Shown here: positions 1-5,138 of the stretch, in pieces
Position numbering within the stretch: the first letter of the stretch is position 1
Layout: the number at the start of each line of letters is the position of its first letter
NCBI GenBank assembly: GCA_025358195.1
Contig: JANYKP010000285.1
Coordinates: 1 to 6,656 of the forward strand
Length of the DNA: 6,656 nucleotides
Source of the DNA: Cyclobacteriaceae bacterium
GTDB taxonomy: Bacteria; Bacteroidota; Bacteroidia; Cytophagales; Cyclobacteriaceae
Direction: 5' to 3'
Notes under the pieces: model-generated
The model's input: only the letters and a program-made list of their open reading frames with translations
Told to the model about the DNA's origin: nothing
The model's database searches: none
Made by a program: the position numbers and the translations under genes

Positions 1-110
1 TCTTCTTCCAACAGCGGACCCATACCTGTCCATTCAGAATTGCGATGACCGAGGATCAACAGATCATCTGCCATTTTATAGAGCAATTCTTTCAATGCGG
101 CTTCATTCAT
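1..110 (-). CDS. paaC: Phenylacetyl-CoA epoxidase subunit PaaC, N-terminal fragment (cut by window edge)
   Basis: Only the first 36 codons are inside the window; the gene continues past base 1. Read on the minus strand from the ATG at 110-108, it gives MNEAALKELLYKMADDLLIL followed by GHRNSEWTGMGPLLEE. The ADDLLILGHRNSEW stretch is the characteristic N-terminal helix of PaaC, the non-catalytic ferritin-like partner of PaaA in the phenylacetyl-CoA epoxidase core. In known complexes PaaC supports and stabilises PaaA and has lost the metal ligands, but that part is not visible here. The start codon overlaps the stop of the preceding small membrane gene by four bases (ATGA), which suggests translational coupling within the paa operon. 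The family call rests on a short but distinctive stretch and on its position after paaA and paaB. Confidence 0.85.
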   Translation of the reverse strand, partial: MNEAALKELLYKMADDLLILGHRNSEWTGMGPLLEE

Positions 111-436
111 ATTTTCTTCTGTTGAAACAACAACCAATAGTGCAACCCATAATAAATTCCCAGCGGGAAAAGGAGATACATAATTGATCGAATGTGGTAG
201 ACTAAATTTAGCATGACCAGCACATACATGCTTGAGCACATGACGATCTTGAGGATCCTAAAATTCGGATCGTGCAAATTAATCGCTTCGACCAGCTTTC
301 CGGTCGCTAACAGTATGAAACCACTGTACACCATGAAGTGATTGGCATCCTGGCGCATCCACATCATGATGATACCGGCCATCATTGCCAGCACGGCCGT
401 TATTTCAAAGATCCGCTGATACACGCGCCAATTCAT
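107..436 (-). CDS. Small four-helix membrane protein of unknown function inside the paa operon
   Basis: This 109-residue protein is not one I recognise. It is strongly hydrophobic, with likely membrane helices at about residues 10-27, 33-52, 61-80 and 84-104. It has a positively charged C-terminus (QQKKI) and no signal peptide, so it is probably an inner-membrane protein. Charged residues inside or next to the helices include K47 and E50 in helix 2. There are no cysteine motifs or obvious catalytic residues. The start ATG overlaps the paaB stop by four bases (ATGA), and its own TGA overlaps the paaC start in the same way, so it is fully embedded in the operon and probably translated with it. 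It is not a standard subunit of the phenylacetyl-CoA epoxidase. It might act in substrate or product transport, membrane tethering of the enzyme or redox supply, but nothing in the sequence decides this. That it is a real gene is well supported by the double overlap. Confidence 0.8.
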   Translation of the reverse strand: MNWRVYQRIFEITAVLAMMAGIIMMWMRQDANHFMVYSGFILLATGKLVEAINLHDPNFRILKIVMCSSMYVLVMLNLVYHIRSIMYLLFPLGIYYGLHYWLLFQQKKI

Positions 437-1044
437 GATACCGCTTTTTGTTTTTCCAAAAAATTCTTCAGTTTGTCCCCACCCTTATAATCAGCAGCAT
501 CTCTGAACCGCTTTTCAGGAAGGGTCATCCAAAGATCAAGTTCTTCAGGCTTCGTAAAGCGAATATCGGACTGCCGGATAGTCCAGACATTGTAAATTCC
601 ATCTGTATGGAATGCTAGTTTTGCCATACTCATGGCCTCTTCGGGACCTCCCGCTTTGACACCTCCGACATGCACATGCTGTTTGCCCCTCTTTTGAAGA
701 TGATAAACTTCATAACCTTCTTTCTCTCCGGAGGGTGGAACCACCGTAATAAAATCGTAAGCGTTTTTATTTCCATCCGTTAGTATAGAGACAAATACGT
801 TCCGTGTTTCGACTACATACAATGAGGTGCAGGTAAACCTCCGTGTAAATGTTTCTTTTGCCAGTACATAGGCCAACTCTATGTTCGGCGAATGGACGAT
901 GCCTTCGTGTTGAAACGGTTTTCCTTCCTTCGGCTGCACGAAGACTTCAAAAGAACCAAACTGATCGAGGGGAACTTTAGGTTGGATGATGCCCGGCTCG
1001 CCCACCTTTGGCAACCGTAGTACACGGGGATCTAGTGAGTTCAT
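433..1044 (-). CDS. paaB: Phenylacetyl-CoA epoxidase subunit PaaB, tandem two-domain form
   Basis: PaaB is the small structural subunit of the epoxidase complex that turns phenylacetyl-CoA into its ring 1,2-epoxide; in other bacteria it bridges PaaA/PaaC assemblies. The first domain (about residues 32-86) has the family pattern FEVFVQPKEGKPFQHEG, the spaced AYVLAKETFTRR helix and the SLYVVETRNV strand. A second, diverged copy follows at about residues 111-163 (YEVYHLQKRGKQHVHVGGVK, AMSMAKLAFH, YNVWTIRQSDI), then a tail of about 40 residues ending in a lysine-rich helix. At 203 residues it is about twice the roughly 95-residue proteobacterial PaaB. I chose the ATG at 1044-1042 because it lies one base after the paaA stop and gives an N-terminus of MNSLDPRV. 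An in-frame ATG at 1065 would add seven residues and overlap paaA. No Shine-Dalgarno sequence is present for either. The stop overlaps the next gene by four bases. Confidence 0.88.
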   Translation of the reverse strand: MNSLDPRVLRLPKVGEPGIIQPKVPLDQFGSFEVFVQPKEGKPFQHEGIVHSPNIELAYVLAKETFTRRFTCTSLYVVETRNVFVSILTDGNKNAYDFITVVPPSGEKEGYEVYHLQKRGKQHVHVGGVKAGGPEEAMSMAKLAFHTDGIYNVWTIRQSDIRFTKPEELDLWMTLPEKRFRDAADYKGGDKLKNFLEKQKAVS

Positions 1045-1045
1045 A

Positions 1046-2032
1046 TCAGGCCAGGGGAGTGACATAGGCAGTCGTTGGAGACCTGAGGGCTTCCCGCACC
1101 CACGTGCCTCTTTCCTCTGCAATCCTTCTCACCTCGAGCCGTTCTTTATTGCATGGACCGTCGCCATTGATAACACGCTTAAATTCTTCCCAGTCGGGCT
1201 CCGTGTATTCCCACTTATTCGTCTCTGTATTTTTTTTCAGGTTAGGATCGGGAATCGTGAAGCCAAGCTCACGGATCTTCGGCACATACATGTCGAGAAA
1301 TTGGTTTCGCATTTCATCATTCGTCCCCATTTTCACTTTCCAGCGCATCAGCACTTCGGTGTGGGTTGAAATTTTGTCGGAAGGCCCAAAGAAGTGCATC
1401 ATTGGCGGCCACCATCGGTTAAGCGCCTCTTGAAACATTTGTCGTTGTTTTGCAGTGCCGGCGGCGAGATAGATCACACAATGATGGCCGTACTTCAAAT
1501 GGAACGACTCTTCTGCACATATTCGATCCAGTGCACGGCAGTAAGGGCCATAGCTTCCTTTGGCATTAGCCAGTTGATTGACAATTGCGCCTGCATCCAC
1601 CAGCCAGGAAATAAAACAACAATCGGCCCAGGTGAACGTAGGGTAGTTAAAAATATTTGAATACTTGGACTTACCGGTGATGAGGTCATTAATCATTTGC
1701 TCGCGCGATTTGCCAAGCGTTTCAGCAGCGCTGTACAACAATTGGGCGTGACCGACTTCATCCTGAACTTTTGCCATGAGCGCCATTTTCCGCTTAAAGC
1801 CGGGTGCCCGGGTGATCCAAGTTCCTTCCGGCAAAGCGCCGATAATCTCGCTGTGACCGTGTTGCTCGATCATGCGTATCAGTTGCTTGCGATAGAGTTC
1901 AGGCATCCAGTCGGCAGGTTCAATTTTCTCACTACGCGCGATGCGCGCTTCAAATTCCGCCAACTTCGCTGGGTCTTCTTTCGCTACGCTGTCGGTTTTC
2001 ACACTTTCAAAAGTATTTCCTCCTCCGTACAT
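1046..2032 (-). CDS. paaA: Phenylacetyl-CoA epoxidase catalytic subunit PaaA
   Basis: PaaA is the diiron oxygenase subunit of the PaaABC(D)E complex. It epoxidises the ring of phenylacetyl-CoA with O2 and electrons from the PaaE reductase, in the cytoplasm. The 328 residues match the usual family length. The carboxylate-bridged iron site is readable: E62 in the first ligand helix (GHSEIIGALPEG), E92 and H95 in DEVGHAQ, and E175 and H178 in AEESFHLKYG. The segment FNYPTFTWADCCFISWLVD and the C-terminal WVREAL helix also agree with PaaA. The first gene of the operon, it has a 228-base upstream region with a candidate promoter and inverted repeat, and tetR lies beyond in the same direction. The ATG at 2032-2030 is preceded by an AT-rich stretch without a Shine-Dalgarno sequence, as is usual in Bacteroidota. 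All ligand residues are intact, so it should be active. Confidence 0.95.
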   Translation of the reverse strand: MYGGGNTFESVKTDSVAKEDPAKLAEFEARIARSEKIEPADWMPELYRKQLIRMIEQHGHSEIIGALPEGTWITRAPGFKRKMALMAKVQDEVGHAQLLYSAAETLGKSREQMINDLITGKSKYSNIFNYPTFTWADCCFISWLVDAGAIVNQLANAKGSYGPYCRALDRICAEESFHLKYGHHCVIYLAAGTAKQRQMFQEALNRWWPPMMHFFGPSDKISTHTEVLMRWKVKMGTNDEMRNQFLDMYVPKIRELGFTIPDPNLKKNTETNKWEYTEPDWEEFKRVINGDGPCNKERLEVRRIAEERGTWVREALRSPTTAYVTPLA

Positions 2033-2055
2033 AATTTTAATGATTCAACCGATTG

Positions 2056-2063
2056 CAAAGGTA
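2056..2063 (-). promoter_or_regulatory. Candidate Bacteroidota -7 promoter element for the paa operon
   Basis: On the minus strand this reads TACCTTTG, an exact match to the TAnnTTTG consensus of the Bacteroidota primary sigma factor. It ends 23 bases before the paaA ATG, so transcription would begin about 18-20 bases upstream of the start codon, giving a short leader. No clear TTG-type -33 element is present at the usual spacing (around 2083-2086 the minus strand is C-rich), so the promoter may be weak or need help. An eight-base degenerate motif can occur by chance; the position is what supports it. Confidence 0.5.
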
Positions 2064-2146
2064 ACAAAGCGGCGGAAGAAAAGGTGCGTGATTTAATGAA
2101 TTTGGCTATGGATGCAGTACAGACAGGAATAGGAACATTGGTAAAA

Positions 2147-2161
2147 TGATTCGCAGAATCA
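2147..2161. promoter_or_regulatory. Perfect inverted repeat, candidate operator for the TetR regulator
   Basis: The sequence TGATTC-GCA-GAATCA has two perfect six-base arms around a three-base centre and lies in the only long untranslated gap, between tetR and paaA. Fifteen to twenty base palindromes are typical TetR-family operators. The half-site TGATTC, preceded by the same two A's, recurs at 2041-2046 within the predicted paaA leader. The full palindrome is about 85 bases upstream of the predicted -7 box, farther than a classic repressor site, so its role is uncertain. Confidence 0.35.
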
Positions 2162-2251
2162 GGTATTGGGGATGGGAGTTTAAAAGTTTAAGAAGGGCAA
2201 GAACAATTGCTTATTTAAGAAATGAATGTTGCCAACCTGCCGGTAGTTGAC

Positions 2252-2273
2252 AATGAAGACTTACCTCTTCATT
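2252..2273 (-). other. Hairpin across the tetR stop codon
   Basis: Perfect eight-base arms AATGAAGA (2252-2259) and TCTTCATT (2266-2273) surround a six-base loop, with the tetR TAA stop (2263-2261) in the loop. There is no run of T's after the stem on the minus strand, so it is not a standard intrinsic terminator. It could be a weak terminator, an mRNA 3'-end stabiliser, or chance in an AT-rich region. Confidence 0.3.
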
Positions 2274-2845
2274 CCATTCACAAGCATGTCCGCGAGTTTC
2301 TGACCCAGGTCGATGGGAACAATATTGCTGTGAGGGTCGTACCACTGCGGCATCCAGTTGAGAGACGAAAAAAGTGTCATGACGGCAAGTTTTTTGTCGA
2401 TAGAATCTTTAAACTCACCGGAGTTGATGCCTTCTTCGATGATATCCTTAAACCGATTGATGTAATTGATTCGAAGCAAGAGAAATTCGCGGAGGAAAGG
2501 CTGGCTCATGTGACGATGCTCATTCATAAAAACCGCAGAAGCCGTAAGGTCCTTGGCCATTACCTGGATGTGTCCGACGATGCCCCGGCGAAGTTTTTCG
2601 CTGGCGGGACCTTTCTGGCGTTCTACTTCGTCGAGCGACTTCCTGAACTCGGTGGCCATGTCAAAGCATAGACTTTGAAGGATTTCTTCTTTTGATTTGA
2701 TGTGGGAATAGAGGCTGGCTGCTTCGATGCCAAGCTTTTGCGCGAGGTCGCGCATGGAAGACGCAGCATAGCCCTTTTCACGGAAAAGCTCTGCCGCCTT
2801 CCGGATAACTTGTTCTTTTCGGGTCAGGTTGGCTACGGGCTCCAT
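2261..2845 (-). CDS. TetR/AcrR-family transcriptional regulator, likely regulator of the paa operon
   Basis: The 194-residue protein has the standard TetR layout. An N-terminal DNA-binding domain covers residues 8-55 (start of helix 1 RKEQVIRKAAELFREKGY; helix-turn-helix SMRDLAQKLGIEAASLYSHI; then the KSKEEIL helix), followed by an all-helical ligand and dimer domain at about 60-190. The recognition-helix core ASLYSHI with the following K is the family hallmark. TetR proteins usually repress nearby genes and release DNA on binding a small molecule. TetR-type PaaR of Thermus thermophilus is known to control phenylacetate genes in response to phenylacetyl-CoA. Placement directly upstream of paaA makes the same role here a reasonable inference, but the ligand cannot be read from the sequence. 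The ATG at 2845-2843 is the first in frame; no Shine-Dalgarno sequence is seen. The promoter region is shared with a divergent membrane gene only 39 bases away. Confidence 0.9.
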   Translation of the reverse strand: MEPVANLTRKEQVIRKAAELFREKGYAASSMRDLAQKLGIEAASLYSHIKSKEEILQSLCFDMATEFRKSLDEVERQKGPASEKLRRGIVGHIQVMAKDLTASAVFMNEHRHMSQPFLREFLLLRINYINRFKDIIEEGINSGEFKDSIDKKLAVMTLFSSLNWMPQWYDPHSNIVPIDLGQKLADMLVNGMKR

Positions 2846-2860
2846 CTACAATTTACTTAT

Positions 2861-2868
2861 TACCTTTA
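2861..2868 (+). promoter_or_regulatory. Possible -7 element for the divergent membrane gene
   Basis: TACCTTTA matches the TAnnTTTG Bacteroidota -7 motif at all fixed positions except the last. It ends 16 bases before the ATG of the plus-strand gene, and it shares TTACCTTT with the candidate paaA promoter. No -33 TTG is found at normal spacing. It lies in the 39-base tetR divergent gap, so TetR binding here could affect both genes. Low confidence. Confidence 0.25.
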
Positions 2869-2884
2869 ACAATTGAATATCGGG

Positions 2885-3394
2885 ATGAAATTCCAATCTA
2901 TCAAAGAATACTTTTACAAACTTACGACTATCGGCTTCATCCTCCTACTGCTGCCGATGGTCATGTTCATTTTTTTGTATTACTACCTGGGTAATCATGA
3001 ACAAGTCATAACTGATCAACAGAGTGAAATCCTCCTCTTGTCGGCTCTTGTTATTATTTTTTTGATAGCCCTAACGATCGTTCACTGGCTGTACAACGCA
3101 CGGGTAAGAAGGTTAAGGAAGCTGATAGAATTGGCGATGAAGATGGATGGATTCTTTTTCTTAACATTTCTGAAATTGTCCTCGTATTGCGCTTGCGGGC
3201 TTATCGCATCTGTAGGATTTTACCTCACGGCGAATTCAATGTTTACCGGGTTGTTCATTCTGATTGCCAGTGCAGCCGTTATTCAGTGGCCTTCCCCTTC
3301 CTCGTTCTGCCGACGCATGGACCTTCGTGGATCTGAGCGCGACATGGTTCTCAACAATCGGGACCTATATCAAAAAAATAAGCGGGTCCGCTAG
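2885..3394 (+). CDS. Four-helix integral membrane protein of unknown function
   Basis: The 169-residue product begins MKFQSIKEYFYKLTTIGFIL. It has likely membrane helices at about residues 13-35, 48-70, 98-117 and 119-136. A basic loop follows helix 2 (NARVRRLRKL, residues 71-80), which suggests a cytoplasmic loop there. The C-terminal tail from about 136 (WPSPSSFCRRMDLRGSERDM and on) is polar and ends KNKRVR. I have an impression of similar WP...ERDMVL tails in uncharacterised Bacteroidota membrane proteins, but no function is known to me. The ATG at 2885 is preferred over an upstream TTG at 2873 in the same frame. It is the only plus-strand gene in the window, divergent from tetR with a 39-base gap. 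Its last codons form part of the terminator of the converging operon. It might be a TetR target, but this is speculation. Confidence 0.75.
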   Translation: MKFQSIKEYFYKLTTIGFILLLLPMVMFIFLYYYLGNHEQVITDQQSEILLLSALVIIFLIALTIVHWLYNARVRRLRKLIELAMKMDGFFFLTFLKLSSYCACGLIASVGFYLTANSMFTGLFILIASAAVIQWPSPSSFCRRMDLRGSERDMVLNNRDLYQKNKRVR

Positions 3395-3401
3395 ACCCGC
3401 T
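3372..3401 (-). terminator. Intrinsic terminator of the sigma/anti-sigma/beta-barrel operon
   Basis: On the minus strand a perfect eight-base GC-rich stem (AGCGGGTC at 3401-3394 pairing with GACCCGCT at 3388-3381), with a five-base loop, is followed by TA and then seven T's (3378-3372). It begins 26 bases after the stop of the beta-barrel gene. The orientation of the T-run makes it specific for minus-strand transcription. The element lies inside the last codons of the convergent plus-strand gene, whose stop codon falls at 3392-3394, spanning loop and stem. Confidence 0.85.
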
Positions 3402-3426
3402 CATATTCGTGCGCCAAGTTCACTTC

Positions 3427-4440
3427 TTACAATGTTATTCCAAAACTAAAGGCTTGCAGTTTTGGACCCTTACCTTCCGTAAAAAGCTCGTTCATATCAT
3501 AGTTGAAAAAAATATCGGTATCACGAAAACCTAATTGAAGGCGAAGTCCGTAGCGCAGATTATTCAGGTAATAATTGTCACGCTCATGGGGTTTGTGTTT
3601 GCTGCCATTTTCAATGTACACTTGTTTGGTGTAGCTGTCGATGCGGTAGCCAGCGTAGGGTCCCAACCCGATGCGAAAGGAATTTGAGTGGTCATCATCC
3701 CAGAACGAGGACCTGCTTTGGTGTGAGCCAAAGTCCAATACAGGGACCATGGATACATTCACAAAGGTGGCAGTGAGTTTGCTTTTGGTAAAATCAGCAT
3801 TCCGTGGATCTTCCGAAAAAATAACCCCGGTATTATCTTTTGATAGGAACACCCTGGCGTTATCAAACTTGAAATTGTACCAACTGACGCCAGCACCCCA
3901 CTCCACAAAAAACTTGCCTGCAACCCGCGTGCGCAAGACCGAATTCAAACCTACATACCACGAACCCCATGGTTTGACGGTATAAAGTTGGTTGCTTGCA
4001 TCCGGGAATGAACCGTTCTGTAAATAATTATTCATTCCAACGTCAATGTTGAACGAATGATGCGTTCTGCGGCTCCATTTCCGGCCTCGGCGTTCGTTGT
4101 TATTCTCATTGTCATCCTGGTCTCGTTTCCAATCCCAATTTTCAGAAGGTTTCATGGCGCCGGAGGACGCTGTAGAATCTTTTAGGTAATCACGCGATGA
4201 TTTTGTCAACGCAGTCGTGTCGCGCTTCTCCAGTTTTTGGACCATATCGTCCATTAAGGCCTGGAAGTCATAATGCTTCAGCGTTTCCAGATCGCGTTTA
4301 TCTTTGATCGAAAAGATTACCCGGCTTTCCTTTCCAACCCGGATCACTACTGAATCTGGAGCCTGGGCATGGGAGGCCGTAAGAATTCCGGTCAGCACTA
4401 CAATCACGCACACTACGTTCAACTGTGAATTCGCTTTCAT
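3427..4440 (-). CDS. Outer-membrane beta-barrel protein
   Basis: The 337-residue protein starts with a signal peptide (hydrophobic core at about residues 8-22, cleavage likely after SHAQA at about 26). A soluble segment to about residue 95 has a short helical stretch (DLETLKHYDFQALMDDMVQK). Then comes a highly charged, asparagine-rich linker (about 98-126). From about residue 128 onward, alternating amphipathic strands (HSFNIDVGMNNYL, WYVGLNSVLRTRV, FFVEWGAGVSWYNF, SFRIGLGPYAGYRI, LRYGLRLQLGFR) run to the end, AFSFGITL, typical of small Bacteroidota outer-membrane barrels of the PorT/OMP_b-brl type. It probably sits in the outer membrane. It follows the anti-sigma gene by five bases and is the last gene of the operon. 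The neighbours suggest the barrel may be the output or the sensed partner of the sigma factor. No specific substrate can be inferred. Confidence 0.8.
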   Translation of the reverse strand: MKANSQLNVVCVIVVLTGILTASHAQAPDSVVIRVGKESRVIFSIKDKRDLETLKHYDFQALMDDMVQKLEKRDTTALTKSSRDYLKDSTASSGAMKPSENWDWKRDQDDNENNNERRGRKWSRRTHHSFNIDVGMNNYLQNGSFPDASNQLYTVKPWGSWYVGLNSVLRTRVAGKFFVEWGAGVSWYNFKFDNARVFLSKDNTGVIFSEDPRNADFTKSKLTATFVNVSMVPVLDFGSHQSRSSFWDDDHSNSFRIGLGPYAGYRIDSYTKQVYIENGSKHKPHERDNYYLNNLRYGLRLQLGFRDTDIFFNYDMNELFTEGKGPKLQAFSFGITL

Positions 4441-4445
4441 ACTTA

Positions 4446-5138
4446 TTATTTTTTACTCGTTGGTTTCTTTTTTAAATCAAGGGCAAATAATTCACCCTTC
4501 TTAATTCGCAGCTCACCCAGGGGTGATTCACTGTTCTTTACATTTTTGGCAAAGTCCACCATTCGTTTGAAGCCCTTGCCCTTTTTTTCAGTGACAGCAA
4601 CTACGACGGCCAGTGCAGGTTCTGGACTTTCTTTTGCAGGTGCAATAATTGGGTCAAGTGTGTAAGTCAGAATGATTCCCTTTGTTTCATGGACAATCTG
4701 GTCCATTTCGGTGGCTTGAGTCTGGACTTCCATCACCTGTGCAACTTTTTGTTCCATTACCTCATCCTCCTTCACTGCTTCCTTGGTAACTGGCAAATTT
4801 GCTTTGATTGTTGTTATGTTCTTTTTCTTTTCCCGTAAGGAATCTTTAGTTTCAGTTTTCGTTTCGGCAATTGTTGGCTGAGGGGTTTGCTGATTTTCTT
4901 TTTCAACGTTCCGCTTCAGCGGTTGTTTATCGGTAGCCATTGGTGAAGGATCTTCACGCTGTAGCCAAAGTGTGCCCAGCAACATCACTCCAATCAGGAA
5001 GACGGCAGCCCACCGTAACCATACGAAGGCTTTATTTTTTTTTGAAAGACCAGCCTCCACTCTCTTCCAGGATCCTCCTGGCGGAGCAATGGAATGGTCG
5101 TTTAGTTTTTCTTTGAAGAATTCATCGAGCTTGCTCAT
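4446..5138 (-). CDS. Single-pass membrane anti-sigma-like protein
   Basis: The 230-residue product has a short cytoplasmic N-terminus (MSKLDEFFKEKLNDHSIAPP then GGSWKRVEAGL), one membrane helix at about 39-58 (VWLRWAAVFLIGVMLLGTLW) and a long periplasmic part. The N-terminal pattern of a short helix, a double proline and an aromatic W followed by a helix is common in Bacteroidota proteins encoded directly after ECF sigma genes and is taken as the sigma-binding segment. There is no zinc-binding HxxxCxxC motif. The periplasmic region from 62 to about 150 is a Lys/Glu/Thr/Gln-rich, probably disordered linker. The tail (about 188-222: GFKRMVDFAKNVKNSESPLG and on) is more ordered. The start overlaps the sigma stop by four bases (ATGA), and the beta-barrel gene follows after five. 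The role as inhibitor of the neighbouring sigma factor is inferred from layout and topology. Confidence 0.75.
   Translation of the reverse strand: MSKLDEFFKEKLNDHSIAPPGGSWKRVEAGLSKKNKAFVWLRWAAVFLIGVMLLGTLWLQREDPSPMATDKQPLKRNVEKENQQTPQPTIAETKTETKDSLREKKKNITTIKANLPVTKEAVKEDEVMEQKVAQVMEVQTQATEMDQIVHETKGIILTYTLDPIIAPAKESPEPALAVVVAVTEKKGKGFKRMVDFAKNVKNSESPLGELRIKKGELFALDLKKKPTSKK

Larger units (their letters stand above)
2033..2260. other. Intergenic control region between tetR and paaA
   Basis: This 228-base gap carries no convincing coding sequence. An open frame on the plus strand crosses part of it but is mainly antisense to paaA. It contains the candidate paaA -7 box (2056-2063), the 15-base inverted repeat (2147-2161), and a half-site at 2041-2046. 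The stretch 2164-2222 is purine-rich on the plus strand (runs such as gggatgggag and aagaagggcaagaa) and shows no further symmetry that I can support. Because tetR and paaA point the same way, this gap makes independent transcription of paaA likely. Confidence 0.6.

Noticed and set aside
1045..1122. Longer PaaB starting upstream within paaA (at 1122 or at the ATG at 1065)
   Set aside because: The extra residues (MQRKEARGCGKPSGLQRLP and beyond) are translated paaA sequence in another frame; the ATG at 1044, one base after the paaA stop, is more natural. The ATG at 1065 cannot be fully excluded.
986..1369. Plus-strand open frame of 127 codons over the paaB/paaA junction
   Set aside because: It is antisense to two well-supported genes, has no family resemblance, and its composition (S, P, R rich) is that of a reverse-strand shadow.
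1697..2149. Plus-strand open frame of 150 codons reaching into the tetR-paaA gap
   Set aside because: Mostly antisense to the conserved N-terminal half of paaA; the translation resembles no domain. The long frame is explained by paaA codon bias.
2222..2671. Plus-strand open frame of 149 codons
   Set aside because: Lies opposite tetR, whose helix-turn-helix and length are clear; no motif in the shadow translation.
3264..3449. Possible frameshift at the 3' end of the plus-strand membrane gene, with an alternative 61-codon frame continuing
   Set aside because: The tail in the original frame (FCRRMDLRGSERDMVLNNRD) looks like a normal polar tail of related membrane proteins, whereas the other frame looks random, so no frameshift is called.
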